A stretch of 9,355 nt of DNA from Bacillota bacterium (GTDB lineage: Bacteria > Bacillota > Clostridia > Lachnospirales > Lachnospiraceae). Positions 1-6,541 of the stretch are shown here, piece after piece. The notes beneath the pieces are model-generated. The model was not told the DNA's origin, did no database searches, and saw only the letters and a list, made by a program, of their open reading frames with translations. A program made the translations under genes and the position numbers. Position 1 is the first letter of the stretch, and the number at the start of each line of letters is the position of its first letter. The stretch lies in assembly GCA_023395555.1 (NCBI GenBank), contig JAEWYQ010000060.1:1-9355 (forward strand), read 5' to 3'.

Positions 1-2
1 TC

Positions 3-149
3 TTAAGCAAGCTGGAGCCCTATACCCCGGAAGGTTTCTTAGAACATCGCCCTGTCCATGAATCCAAGATTCTGACAAGGTCACAGGCTCTGGAACTGTT
101 CAGGAAAAGAGGTTACACAATAATAGACGATCCTGCTATAACTGTTTAA
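3..149 (+). CDS. C-terminal fragment of an unidentified protein
   Basis: An open frame enters from the left edge and runs 48 codons to a TAA at 147-149. The tail reads LEPYTPEGFLEHRPVHES in the middle and ends GYTIIDDPAITV. The amino-acid mix is protein-like (charged helical stretch, then a short beta-like ending) and a plausible terminator follows at 176-203, so this is probably a real gene end. It converges on the minus-strand TM1266-family gene, with 124 bases between the two stops. I do not recognise the family and see no catalytic motif in so short a piece. Confidence 0.6.
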   Translation, partial: LSKLEPYTPEGFLEHRPVHESKILTRSQALELFRKRGYTIIDDPAITV

Positions 150-175
150 TCCTGATTTCATAATAGGAACTTTTG

Positions 176-203
176 CCATCCACTAATTGTGAATGGTTTG
201 TTT
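176..203 (+). terminator. probable intrinsic terminator of the left-edge gene
   Basis: The arms CCATCCAC (176-183) and GTGAATGG (189-196) pair over eight positions with one C/A mismatch around a TAATT loop, followed on the plus strand by TTTGTTT. It lies 26 bases after the stop at 149. On the minus strand the stem is followed by CAAAAG, so it should work in the plus direction only. The stem is short and imperfect. Confidence 0.5.
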
Positions 204-273
204 GCTATACGCTTTTTTATTACCTACCCACTACTTTTTAGTTTCAAACTTCCGTCTCCTTTTCTTATCTCTG

Positions 274-519
274 CTATTTTTTTGAATACACGGTCTTCAC
301 ATTTACACCCTTAATCATTCCCAGCTTTCCTGCCAGGGTGCTTATGGTATCTGAATCCGCGTTGACCACGACACTAATGATATTAATATTCTTCTCACGA
401 TAGGGAATTCCCATTCTGCCGATAATATACTGGCCATACTCGTGAAGCAGCCCGTTAAGACGTTCCACGGCATCCATATCCTCCACAATAATGCCGATTA
501 ATGCAATTCTTGTTTCCAT
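274..519 (-). CDS. TM1266-family [FeFe]-hydrogenase system regulator
   Basis: A small protein of 81 residues starting METRIALIGIIVED. The whole length matches my memory of the TM1266 / 'iron-only hydrogenase system regulator' family: an N-terminal strand (RIALIGIIV), a helix with LLHEYGQYIIGRMGIPY, a second strand IISVVVNA, a helix DTISTLAGKLGMIKGV and a final strand VKTVY. This is an ACT/NikR-C-like ferredoxin fold about 80 residues long. Members are typically found beside the [FeFe]-hydrogenase maturases HydE, HydF and HydG; the regulatory role is inferred from that context and the ligand is not established. The frame is open further upstream to 657, but the ATG at 519 is chosen because GGGAGGAGAT lies just before it (about 7 bases) and family homology begins there. 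No maturase gene is inside the window. A structured leader with an attenuator-like terminator lies upstream. Confidence 0.85.
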   Translation of the reverse strand: METRIALIGIIVEDMDAVERLNGLLHEYGQYIIGRMGIPYREKNINIISVVVNADSDTISTLAGKLGMIKGVNVKTVYSKK

Positions 520-557
520 CCCGATCTCCTCCCAATTCGGATATTTTTGAATAAAGG

Positions 558-627
558 GTCTGCGCAGACTCTTGCTCTGCCGTGCGGTTGCCTTCGGGCA
601 ACATCTGCCCATGCACAGAATGTGCAT
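558..627 (-). promoter_or_regulatory. cluster of three perfect hairpins in the TM1266-gene leader
   Basis: Three short perfect inverted repeats follow one another in a GC-richer island within otherwise AT-rich intergenic DNA: a 12-bp palindrome GTCTGCGCAGAC (558-569), GTTGCC/GGCAAC around a four-base loop (587-602), and ATGCACA/TGTGCAT around three bases (611-627). In the plus-strand sense the middle loop is C(UUCG)G, an exceptionally stable tetraloop; in the minus sense it is CGAA. Outer pairings such as TGCC with GGCA would extend the last hairpin in the minus transcript. The segment lies between the terminator at 673-701 and the start at 519, so in the minus direction it would be untranslated leader. 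The function and even the transcribed strand are unknown. It matches no RNA class I recognise. Confidence 0.4.
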
Positions 628-672
628 TTTGCGCGGCATGTGCATCCTGCGGAGCATTTTATCGTATACGAC

Positions 673-701
673 AAAAATCCCTATGCCATAATAGCATAGG
701 G
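673..701 (-). terminator. intrinsic terminator, possibly an attenuator
   Basis: Read on the minus strand, CCCTATGC (701-694), a seven-base loop and GCATAGGG (686-679) form a perfect 8-bp stem, extended by one A-T pair, followed by ATTTTTG. This is a textbook Rho-independent terminator. It lies about 220 bases past the response-regulator stop and about 110-140 bases past a strong promoter at 819-847, so it could end the two-component operon, end a small RNA, or act as an attenuator before the TM1266 gene. A near copy of its 3' arm (plus-strand 767-783) could pair with its 5' arm and prevent it forming. Confidence 0.75.
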
Positions 702-818
702 AATATGTGCATACCTGTCTTCCTCGTCTTCTTGCCCAGATATACCTGCCTTCAGAACGATTTGCTCATATAATTCCTATGCCTTTTCATCAGAAACCCT
801 TTTGAATTGGCAAGGATA

Positions 819-847
819 ATAGTAGCATTTCGTTAATAATTTGTCAA
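819..847 (-). promoter_or_regulatory. sigma-A-type promoter downstream of the response regulator
   Basis: On the minus strand a perfect -35 TTGACA (847-842), a 17-base spacer and -10 TACTAT (824-819) preceded by TG at the extended -10 position. Transcription would start near 811 and run leftward. No start codon with a ribosome site precedes the terminator at 673-701, so the first product is a non-coding leader or small RNA of about 140 bases. The stretch 702-924 holds this promoter and no gene I can support. Confidence 0.65.
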
Positions 848-924
848 GACTTTCCCAGCTCGCTGCCAGGAATTCATTGCAATATGGCCTATGACAGTCT
901 GATATGCCAAGCTGCGGTGAATTC

Positions 925-1617
925 TTATACTTTAAAACGATAACCAACACCCCATATTGTTTCGATATACTGGGGCTTTGAGGTATTGTATTCGATCTTC
1001 TCCCGGATCTTCTTGATATGAACCGTCACCGTGGCAATATCCCCCACGGATTCCATATCCCAGATCTCCCGGAACAGCTCATCCTTCGTATAGACATGGT
1101 TTGGATTCTGTGCCAGAAAGGTCAGAAGATCAAATTCCTTCGTGGTAAAGATCTTCTCTTCCCCATTGAGAAATACCCGTCTTGCTGTCTTATCTATCTT
1201 AAGTCCGCGGATTTCAATGATCTCATTCTCCTTTACTCCGGAGCCGATGAGCCTTTCATATCTGGCAAGATGGGCCTTTACCCTGGCCACCAGCTCGCTG
1301 GGGCTGAAGGGCTTCGTCATGTAGTCGTCCGCACCCAGACCCAGGCCGCGGATCTTATCGATATCATCCCGCTTTGCGGACACCATGATAACCGGAATGT
1401 TTTTAATTTCCCGAATCTTTTTACAAATCTCAAAGCCGTCCACGCCTGGAAGCATCAGATCCAGAATAATCATATCAAATTCCTCTGAAAGCGCTCTATT
1501 CAGCCCCACATCCCCGGTGGTCTCCACCTCTACCTCAAATCCGCTGAGCTCCAGATAATCCTTCTCAAGCTCCGCGATTGCCACTTCATCCTCGATAATT
1601 AATAGCCTGTTCATCAT
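925..1617 (-). CDS. OmpR/PhoB-family response regulator
   Basis: A 230-residue DNA-binding response regulator. The receiver domain (about residues 3-118) has the acidic pocket EDE at 9-11, the phospho-acceptor Asp53 in LDLMLPG, the switch Ser80 in VIMVSAK and Lys102 in TKPF. A winged-helix Trans_reg_C domain (about 128-230) follows, with the usual TKEFDLLTFLAQNP and GVGYRFKV motifs. On phosphorylation by the partner kinase it should dimerise and bind promoter DNA. It begins 22 bases after the kinase stop and is clearly co-transcribed with it. AAAGGAG precedes two adjacent ATG codons; the second (1614) is better spaced, so the first residue may be absent. Key residues are all present, so it should be functional. 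The target genes and signal cannot be read from the sequence. Confidence 0.95.
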   Translation of the reverse strand: MMNRLLIIEDEVAIAELEKDYLELSGFEVEVETTGDVGLNRALSEEFDMIILDLMLPGVDGFEICKKIREIKNIPVIMVSAKRDDIDKIRGLGLGADDYMTKPFSPSELVARVKAHLARYERLIGSGVKENEIIEIRGLKIDKTARRVFLNGEEKIFTTKEFDLLTFLAQNPNHVYTKDELFREIWDMESVGDIATVTVHIKKIREKIEYNTSKPQYIETIWGVGYRFKV

Positions 1618-1639
1618 TACACTCCTTTCACAATCCTTC

Positions 1640-3136
1640 TCATTTCATGCCGCCTTCCGCCTTCCGCAGTGTAAACAGGACGGTGGTTCCCACTCCCTGC
1701 TCACTGGAGGCCCAGATCCTGCCTCCATGATCCTCGATAATCTTCTTCGATATGGCTAATCCCAGACCGCTGCCCCCTTTTTTTGAGTTTCTTGAGGCGT
1801 CCGCCCGGTAAAAGCGTTCAAAGATATAAGGAATATCCGCCTTCGGGATTCCCGCGCCATTATCCTCTATCTCCACCTGGATATAAGGGCCTGCATCATG
1901 CAATCTGATTTGCAGAATGCCCTTGGGTTTATCCAGATATTTTACCGCATTCCCTATAATATTATTAACCACACGCTTCAGCTGCTCCGCATCGGCCACG
2001 ACCCTTGCCTGGGGGCTTATTTCATTATAGTACTGGACCTCGATATTTCTGACCTCCAGATCCAGGCCGATTTCTTCCATACAATCATCAAAATACTCCC
2101 CGATCTTAATCTCCTTAAAAGAGTAGGGGATGGTATTGCAGTCTATCTTCGCATAAAACCCCAGTTCATCCACCAGAATTGCCATATCATTCGCCTTGCT
2201 TAATATGGTCTGCAGATACTTCTCCTGCTTCTCCGGAGAACCGGCCACTCCGTCAATAAGGCCCTCCGCATAGCCCTGGATCGCTGTCAGCGGGGTCTTC
2301 AGATCATGGGAAATATTGCTGATCAGTTCCTTAATATCCTCTTCATATTTCAGACGGTTATCAATCAGCTCCTTCAGCCGGATTCGCATTTCCTCAAAGT
2401 CCTCGCAGAGCTGTCCGATCTCATCCTCCGTCTCCGACTGCACCGAATAATCCAGATCCCCGTCCCTGATCTGGCTCATGCCTATTCTCAGTATATTCAG
2501 AGGCCGGAGGATTCCCCGGTAAATCCAGATCATGAGCATCATTGCGGTAAATAACAGCACAAACAGAAAAGAGATCAGCGTCTGCCTGATCAGCGCCTTG
2601 ATCTGGGGGAACAGGGTATCCAGATCCGTAATGATGAAAATCGTCCCTTCCGAGCCGTCGGAAAAATAAAAATCCTGGGATTTTACCAGAAAGGGCTTCC
2701 TGCCGTTGACATACATACCGCCGTCCACATCCGCGCTGTACTCACCAAACTTCTGCAGGGAATCCTTGATACTGTCCAGCAGCTGCTCATTGCCGGCGTA
2801 GATGAATTCATGACCCTTTCTCACCGCTATGAAGGAATACCGGCTCATCAGCTCGTCGCCGAGATGTTTGATGAAGGCCTCATCCTCCAGCTTCTGCGGT
2901 TCCTTAAGAGCGGTCAGCTTTATCTCGTTATAGATACCCCTGGTCAGCCGGTTAAGAATCTGAATGGGATTCGCTATCGCTTTCAGCGTATCCGTCTCTA
3001 CATCATAAGATTCCTGGATGGAATTCGTCTGGAAACTGATGATGGTTCCTGCGGCTATGGAAAGCAGCATGATGGGCATCGCTATCATTATAAAGAAAGC
3101 TGTTATCAACCTGTCCTTCAGTTTCAAAGCCTTCAC
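1640..3136 (-). CDS. membrane sensor histidine kinase of the two-component pair
   Basis: About 498 residues. Layout: TM1 (about 10-36), an extracytoplasmic sensor of roughly 145 residues, TM2 (about 183-206, rich in L, F and M), HAMP linker (about 207-260), HisKA with SHDLKTPLTA (phospho-acceptor His277), and a HATPase_c domain with N-box NNIIGNAVKY, G1 box DNGAG, F box FERFYRA and G2 box GGSGLGL (about 454-460). All catalytic boxes are intact. It senses an extracellular or membrane signal and phosphorylates the regulator encoded immediately downstream; the order kinase then regulator is the less usual one. The frame stays open to 3241, but the promoter -10 at 3164-3169 rules out that start. 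AAAGGA sits five bases before a GTG at 3136; an ATG at 3142 (two residues longer) directly abuts the same AAAGG and is the alternative. The sensor domain resembles nothing I can name. Confidence 0.92.
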   Translation of the reverse strand: MKALKLKDRLITAFFIMIAMPIMLLSIAAGTIISFQTNSIQESYDVETDTLKAIANPIQILNRLTRGIYNEIKLTALKEPQKLEDEAFIKHLGDELMSRYSFIAVRKGHEFIYAGNEQLLDSIKDSLQKFGEYSADVDGGMYVNGRKPFLVKSQDFYFSDGSEGTIFIITDLDTLFPQIKALIRQTLISFLFVLLFTAMMLMIWIYRGILRPLNILRIGMSQIRDGDLDYSVQSETEDEIGQLCEDFEEMRIRLKELIDNRLKYEEDIKELISNISHDLKTPLTAIQGYAEGLIDGVAGSPEKQEKYLQTILSKANDMAILVDELGFYAKIDCNTIPYSFKEIKIGEYFDDCMEEIGLDLEVRNIEVQYYNEISPQARVVADAEQLKRVVNNIIGNAVKYLDKPKGILQIRLHDAGPYIQVEIEDNGAGIPKADIPYIFERFYRADASRNSKKGGSGLGLAISKKIIEDHGGRIWASSEQGVGTTVLFTLRKAEGGMK

Positions 3137-3163
3137 CTGCATCCTTTCGTAAATATTACTTCC

Positions 3164-3172
3164 ATTATAGCA
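3164..3172 (-). promoter_or_regulatory. extended -10 promoter for the kinase-regulator operon
   Basis: On the minus strand TGCTATAAT gives a perfect -10 with the TG extension; the -35 region (TGTGCA at 18 bases) is poor, as is usual for extended -10 promoters. The expected start near 3157 gives a leader of only about 20 bases before the GTG at 3136, just enough for the ribosome site. Confidence 0.6.
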
Positions 3173-3255
3173 TTTATTTTTACTATATGCACAGAAAAAT
3201 ACTCTAACCTTTCTAAAGTTTCCATGAAATACGGAAACCAAGACAGGCCTTCCCG

Positions 3256-3295
3256 GTAAAGAGAAAGGCCATAGGAAACATCCTTCCCATGGCCT
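3256..3295 (-). terminator. intrinsic terminator of metK
   Basis: On the minus strand a 12-bp stem (arms at plus-strand 3266-3277 and 3284-3295, one G-U pair, six-base loop) ends in ATGGCCT and is followed by TTCTCTTT. It starts 34 bases after the metK stop and separates metK from the kinase promoter. The U-tract is interrupted by two C residues, so it may be less than fully efficient. Confidence 0.75.
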
Positions 3296-3328
3296 GAGGG
3301 TTATATTACTTTAATTACTGCTCCTATT

Positions 3329-4525
3329 TCATTTCTCGTTCAGATACTGCTTCAGCTCCTCTGCCTTGTCCAGACTCTCCCAGGGAATCTCCAGATCCAG
3401 TCTTCCGAAATGTCCGTAAGCGGCGGTCTGCTTATAAATCGGCCTGCGAAGGTCCAGCATCTTAATGATGCCCGCGGGACGAAGATCAAAATGTCTGCGT
3501 ACAATAGTTACCAGCTCCTCCTCCGGCAGCCTTCCGGTTCCGAAGGTATCCAGCATGATGGAAGTAGGCTCTGCCACTCCGATGGCATAGGACAGCTGAA
3601 TCTCACAACGGTCCGCCAGGCCGGATGCCACAAGATTCTTAGCGACATAGCGGGCTGCATAGGAAGCCGAACGATCTACCTTGGTGCAGTCCTTGCCGGA
3701 AAATGCTCCGCCGCCGTGTCTTGCATAACCGCCGTAGGTGTCTACGATAATCTTCCTTCCGGTCAGGCCGCTGTCCCCGTTCGGTCCGCCAATGACAAAG
3801 CGCCCTGTGGGATTAATATAGAATTTGGTTTTCTCGTCAATCAATTCATGAGGAAGAATTTCATCCAGGACATATTTTCTGATATCCTTTCTCAGCTGCT
3901 CAATGCTGATCTCCTCATCGTGCTGCGTGGACAATACCACCGCATTGAGATGGACCGGTCTTCCGTTCTCATCATATTCCACTGTCACCTGGGACTTGCC
4001 GTCCGGTCTGAGATAGGACAGTGTCTTATCCTTTCTTACCTTCGTCAGCTGTCTGGTCAGCTTATGAGCAAGGGAAATGGGATAGGGCATATATTCCTCT
4101 GTCTCATTAGTCGCATAGCCAAACATCATGCCCTGATCTCCGGCACCAATCTTAGACAGCTCTTCGTCCTCCGCAAGGTGTTCCTTCACTTCAAAGGCTG
4201 TATCCACTCCCAGCGCTATGTCCTTGGACTGCTCGTCCAACGCTACGATGACTCCGCAGGTATTGGCGTCAAAGCCATACTCCGAACGGTCATAACCGAT
4301 TTCACGGATGGTATCACGGGCGATTTTCTGGATATCCACATACCCGGAGGTGGTAATCTCGCCCATTACCAGCACCAGGCCGGTGGTAATGGCTGTCTCA
4401 CAGGCAACCCTGCTCATGGGATCCTGCTCTAACAATGCATCCAGAACCGCGTCTGAAATCTGATCACATATTTTATCGGGATGCCCTTCTGTCACTGATT
4501 CTGATGTAAATAATCTCTTTTGCAT
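3329..4525 (-). CDS. metK: S-adenosylmethionine synthetase
   Basis: A 398-residue cytoplasmic enzyme that makes S-adenosylmethionine from methionine and ATP, releasing phosphate and pyrophosphate; normally a homotetramer using Mg2+ and K+. All three family domains are present: N-terminal [13 protein letters not shown] with the catalytic His15 and metal-binding Asp17, [12 protein letters not shown] in the central domain, and the [16 protein letters not shown] loop near residue 260, with DTFGTG after it. The length is normal for the family. The ATG at 4525 is chosen because GGAGGAAAT stands directly before it and the family N-terminus [18 protein letters not shown] begins there; an in-frame ATG at 4546 lies upstream of the ribosome site. 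Expression is almost certainly controlled by the SAM-I riboswitch at 4691-4786, which shuts transcription when SAM is plentiful. It is monocistronic, with its own promoter and terminator. Confidence 0.98.
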   Translation of the reverse strand: MQKRLFTSESVTEGHPDKICDQISDAVLDALLEQDPMSRVACETAITTGLVLVMGEITTSGYVDIQKIARDTIREIGYDRSEYGFDANTCGVIVALDEQSKDIALGVDTAFEVKEHLAEDEELSKIGAGDQGMMFGYATNETEEYMPYPISLAHKLTRQLTKVRKDKTLSYLRPDGKSQVTVEYDENGRPVHLNAVVLSTQHDEEISIEQLRKDIRKYVLDEILPHELIDEKTKFYINPTGRFVIGGPNGDSGLTGRKIIVDTYGGYARHGGGAFSGKDCTKVDRSASYAARYVAKNLVASGLADRCEIQLSYAIGVAEPTSIMLDTFGTGRLPEEELVTIVRRHFDLRPAGIIKMLDLRRPIYKQTAAYGHFGRLDLEIPWESLDKAEELKQYLNEK

Positions 4526-4555
4526 ATTTCCTCCATTCTGCCGCATTCCGCGGGA

Positions 4556-4623
4556 TTAAACAACGGCAAGTAAAGATCGTTTTGCCTTATGTTAAACAAC
4601 GGCAAGTAAGATCGTTTTGCCTT
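4556..4623 (-). repeat. two-copy 36-nt tandem repeat in the metK leader
   Basis: Two copies at 4556-4588 and 4592-4623 are identical over about 32 bases except for one missing A (TAAAG versus TAAG). Each contains GGCAAG near the start and TTTTGCC near the end, so each could fold into a small GGCAA/TTGCC hairpin on either strand. They lie after the riboswitch terminator and before the metK ribosome site, so they are transcribed only when the riboswitch is on. The function is unknown. Confidence 0.8.
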
Positions 4624-4640
4624 GTACATTACAACTAGTC

Positions 4641-4669
4641 AAAAAAATAAGTCCGCAATATGCGGACTT
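4641..4669 (-). terminator. SAM-I riboswitch expression platform terminator
   Basis: On the minus strand AAGTCCGCA and TGCGGACTT form a perfect 9-bp stem (plus-strand arms 4649-4657 and 4661-4669) with a three-base loop, followed by A and seven T residues (4647-4641). It lies 21 bases beyond the aptamer and forms when SAM is bound, aborting transcription before metK. Confidence 0.92.
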
Positions 4670-4690
4670 GATACCCTTATCGGTCAAATC

Positions 4691-4786
4691 CTCTTATTGT
4701 TCGATTACTCGCTCAGGTTGGCACCTTCCATTCCTGGGGTTGCCGTGACTTCATAGAGCCTTACTCTCCGTCACTCTGAATAAGAG
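4691..4786 (-). ncRNA. SAM-I (S-box) riboswitch aptamer
   Basis: On the minus strand the P1 arms CTCTTAT (4786-4780) and ATAAGAG (4697-4691) close a 96-base element. Inside are the S-box signatures ATGAAGTCACGGCAACC (pseudoknot and SAM-pocket region) and AAGGTGCCAACCTGAGCGAG. The class binds S-adenosylmethionine; here the ligand is the product of the gene downstream, giving feedback repression. Together with the terminator just after it this is a transcriptional OFF switch. The match to the consensus is strong enough to call by eye. Confidence 0.95.
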
Positions 4787-4824
4787 AAATATTAAAATAT
4801 TTAATTATGCTGTCTGGTAACAAT

Positions 4825-4853
4825 AGAATATAACGAATGACTGAATTCGTCAA
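4825..4853 (-). promoter_or_regulatory. metK promoter
   Basis: On the minus strand TTGACG (4853-4848), a 17-base spacer and TATTCT (4830-4825). Transcription would start near 4818, about 30 bases before the riboswitch P1 stem. It lies 36 bases past the murA stop with no clear terminator between, so murA read-through could also enter the riboswitch. Confidence 0.7.
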
Positions 4854-4888
4854 GTAATATTTTTATCCGCCATCTCAGCCTGCCTTAA

Positions 4889-6187
4889 TCATCCAACCTT
4901 CAGCTTGAACTTCCGGATCGCTTTCATATCGGCAGAATCCACCTTCACCATGGCGGCGCCCAGCTGCTGCATCTTTTTCTCAAACTTTTCATAGCCGCGT
5001 TCGATAAATTCGATATTCTCTACAATGGTATATCCTTCCGCCATTAAGCCTGCCATCACCAGGGCAACGCCTCCTCTGAGATCAGGCGCGCATACGCTGG
5101 CACCCGTAAGGCGCTCCACGCCCTCGATAATAGCGGTATTGCCTTCCACTTTAATGGATGCTCCCATACGGGTCAGCTCATCCACGTATTTAAAGCGGTT
5201 TTCAAAAATACTCTCTGTTACGATACTGGTTCCCTTGGATATTGCCAGCAGGGTGGTCATCTGGGGCTGCATATCCGTTAAAAAACCCGGATACACCAGG
5301 GTCTTTACATGGGAGTTGCCCAATTTACGATCCGCTCTTACGCGTACCATATCATCAAACTCCTCCACCTGCGCTCCGATCTCCAGAAGCTTTGCCGTGA
5401 AAGCCTCCAGATGCTTCGGAATTACATTCTTAATCAGAATATTACCCTTTGTTGCTGCTGCCGCAAACATAAAGGTCCCCGCTTCAATCTGGTCGGGAAT
5501 AATGGAATACTCACTTCCATGGAGCTTCTGCACACCCTTGATACGGATCACATCCGTACCTGCGCCCTTGATATTTGCGCCCATACTGTTCAAAAAGTTA
5601 GCCACATCAACTACATGGGGCTCTTTGGCCGAATTCTCCAGAATCGTAAGACCGTCCGCCATACAGGCGGCCAGCATTACATTGATGGTAGCACCAACAC
5701 TGGAGCAGTCGAAATAAATATGAGCTCCCTTTAATTCCTCCGTCTCGGCACAAATCATACCGTGCTCTATCTTAACCTTTGCCTCCAAAGCCTCAAAACC
5801 CTTGATGTGCTGCTCAATAGGCCTGCTGCCGATATTGCAGCCGCCGGGCAAAGCCACCTTGGCACATTTATATTTACCAAGCAAAGCTCCTACCAGATAA
5901 TAGGAGGCACGAATTTTCCTGACATAATCAAAATCAACATCTACTGTATTAATCTTACTTCCGCTGATGGTAATGGTATTCCTGCCAACCCGTTCCACCT
6001 TTGCTCCAATGTCTTCAATCACCTGTAATAGAACGTCAATATCTCTGATGTGTGGTACATTCTCTATTTTAACAGTTTCATCGGTCATAATTGCTGCGGC
6101 GATAATTCCAAGGGCCGCGTTCTTATAACCACTGATTGTCACCTCTCCAAAAAGCGGTCTGCCGCCTTTAATAATATATTGCTCCAT
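4889..6187 (-). CDS. murA: UDP-N-acetylglucosamine 1-carboxyvinyltransferase (MurA)
   Basis: A 432-residue cytoplasmic enzyme that transfers enolpyruvate from PEP to UDP-N-acetylglucosamine, the first committed step of peptidoglycan synthesis. Visible landmarks are Lys22-Asn23 in SGYKNAALG, the catalytic loop ALPGGCNIGSRP with Cys117 (equivalent of E. coli Cys115, the residue alkylated by fosfomycin), and YPGFLTDMQPQ followed by ESIFENRF (the E. coli Asp305 region). Length is normal for the EPSP-synthase-like fold. The ATG at 6187 is preferred over an in-frame ATG at 6199 because GAGGTG lies between them and the family N-terminus starts at MEQYIIKGG. Many Firmicutes carry two paralogues (MurAA and MurAB/MurZ); I cannot tell which this is. 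It has its own promoter at 6276-6303 and no obvious terminator. Confidence 0.97.
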   Translation of the reverse strand: MEQYIIKGGRPLFGEVTISGYKNAALGIIAAAIMTDETVKIENVPHIRDIDVLLQVIEDIGAKVERVGRNTITISGSKINTVDVDFDYVRKIRASYYLVGALLGKYKCAKVALPGGCNIGSRPIEQHIKGFEALEAKVKIEHGMICAETEELKGAHIYFDCSSVGATINVMLAACMADGLTILENSAKEPHVVDVANFLNSMGANIKGAGTDVIRIKGVQKLHGSEYSIIPDQIEAGTFMFAAAATKGNILIKNVIPKHLEAFTAKLLEIGAQVEEFDDMVRVRADRKLGNSHVKTLVYPGFLTDMQPQMTTLLAISKGTSIVTESIFENRFKYVDELTRMGASIKVEGNTAIIEGVERLTGASVCAPDLRGGVALVMAGLMAEGYTIVENIEFIERGYEKFEKKMQQLGAAMVKVDSADMKAIRKFKLKVG

Positions 6188-6275
6188 TGTGCACCTCATA
6201 ATTTATCGAACTTCAGTTTGTTAATATTGCATATAAAATGCCTTAAGATTTTGTTAAATTTTTATTGCCAATTTG

Positions 6276-6303
6276 ATTATACCACAATGTGGTGTTTTGT
6301 AAA
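6276..6303 (-). promoter_or_regulatory. murA promoter
   Basis: On the minus strand TTTACA (6303-6298), a 16-base spacer and a perfect TATAAT (6281-6276). The leader to the ATG at 6187 would be about 80 bases and AT-rich, with no structure I can support. Confidence 0.65.
6281..6293. promoter_or_regulatory. palindrome inside the murA promoter spacer, possible operator
   Basis: The 13-base sequence ACCACAATGTGGT is a perfect inverted repeat (six-base arms, one central base) that fills most of the space between the -35 and -10 elements. A repressor bound here would block RNA polymerase. No matching regulator is identified. Confidence 0.35.
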
Positions 6304-6370
6304 TTGTTTTTTAAAAAAACTGACGCACCGGATGTCCCTCCCCTTCCTTGGGTGTGGAAATCAACTAAAA

Positions 6371-6407
6371 AAATAGCTAGTTATATTTTAAGTAGTAACC
6401 GCTATTT
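6371..6407 (-). terminator. hairpin with T-tract between murA and the Ig-like gene
   Basis: Arms AAATAGC (6371-6377) and GCTATTT (6401-6407) pair perfectly, with an inner GTTA/TAAC stem. On the minus strand the stem runs into a T-tract (plus-strand A run 6367-6373), so it could stop minus-strand read-through from the TPR/AAA gene before murA. On the plus strand it is followed by ATTCCGTTTTTTT. Apart from promoters I see nothing else in 6188-6541. Confidence 0.4.
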
Positions 6408-6473
6408 TATTCCGTTTTTTTATTTCCATTTTCAACTTACTCTTCCCGACTGCCGTAAAAACACTCTTCCTGG

Positions 6474-6501
6474 TTGAAGTTTTCATAATATATGCTATAA
6501 T
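6474..6501 (+). promoter_or_regulatory. promoter of the Ig-like gene
   Basis: TTGAAG (6474-6479), a 16-base spacer and a perfect TATAAT (6496-6501) on the plus strand. The expected start near 6508 leaves a leader of about 34 bases to the ATG at 6542. Confidence 0.65.
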
Positions 6502-6541
6502 ACAAGTGAATTAGATATTAGCAAAGGGAGATGAATAAAGT

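Noticed and set aside
520..657. 46-residue N-terminal extension of the TM1266 gene (MLRRMHMPRKMH...)
   Set aside because: The family N-terminus and a strong ribosome site both point to the ATG at 519, and the extension DNA consists of hairpins instead of coding-like sequence.
655..667. 13-base match ATTTTATCGTATA shared with about 9195-9207
   Set aside because: One exact match of this length between AT-rich segments is expected by chance in a window of this size; no flanking similarity extends it.
840..924. Possible terminator directly after the response regulator
   Set aside because: The best pairing (GGC.TAT/ATA.GCC) is short and mismatched and has no T-tract.
3410..4432. Plus-strand open frame of 340 codons opposite metK
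   Set aside because: It lies wholly within metK on the opposite strand, has no ribosome site or recognisable domain, and metK is unmistakable. Long antisense frames are common opposite GC-moderate conserved genes.
4556..4623. Similarity of the 36-nt tandem repeat to ToxI-type RNA antitoxin arrays
   Set aside because: Only two units, no ToxN-like endoribonuclease gene next to it, and the position inside the metK leader does not fit. The shared repeat length is not enough.
4556..4623. CRISPR array
   Set aside because: The repeats are directly tandem with no unique spacer between them, and there are no cas genes.
5025..5717. Plus-strand open frame of 230 codons opposite murA
   Set aside because: Antisense shadow of murA; composition (many Ser, Thr, Pro, Ile) follows from the complementary strand and matches no family.
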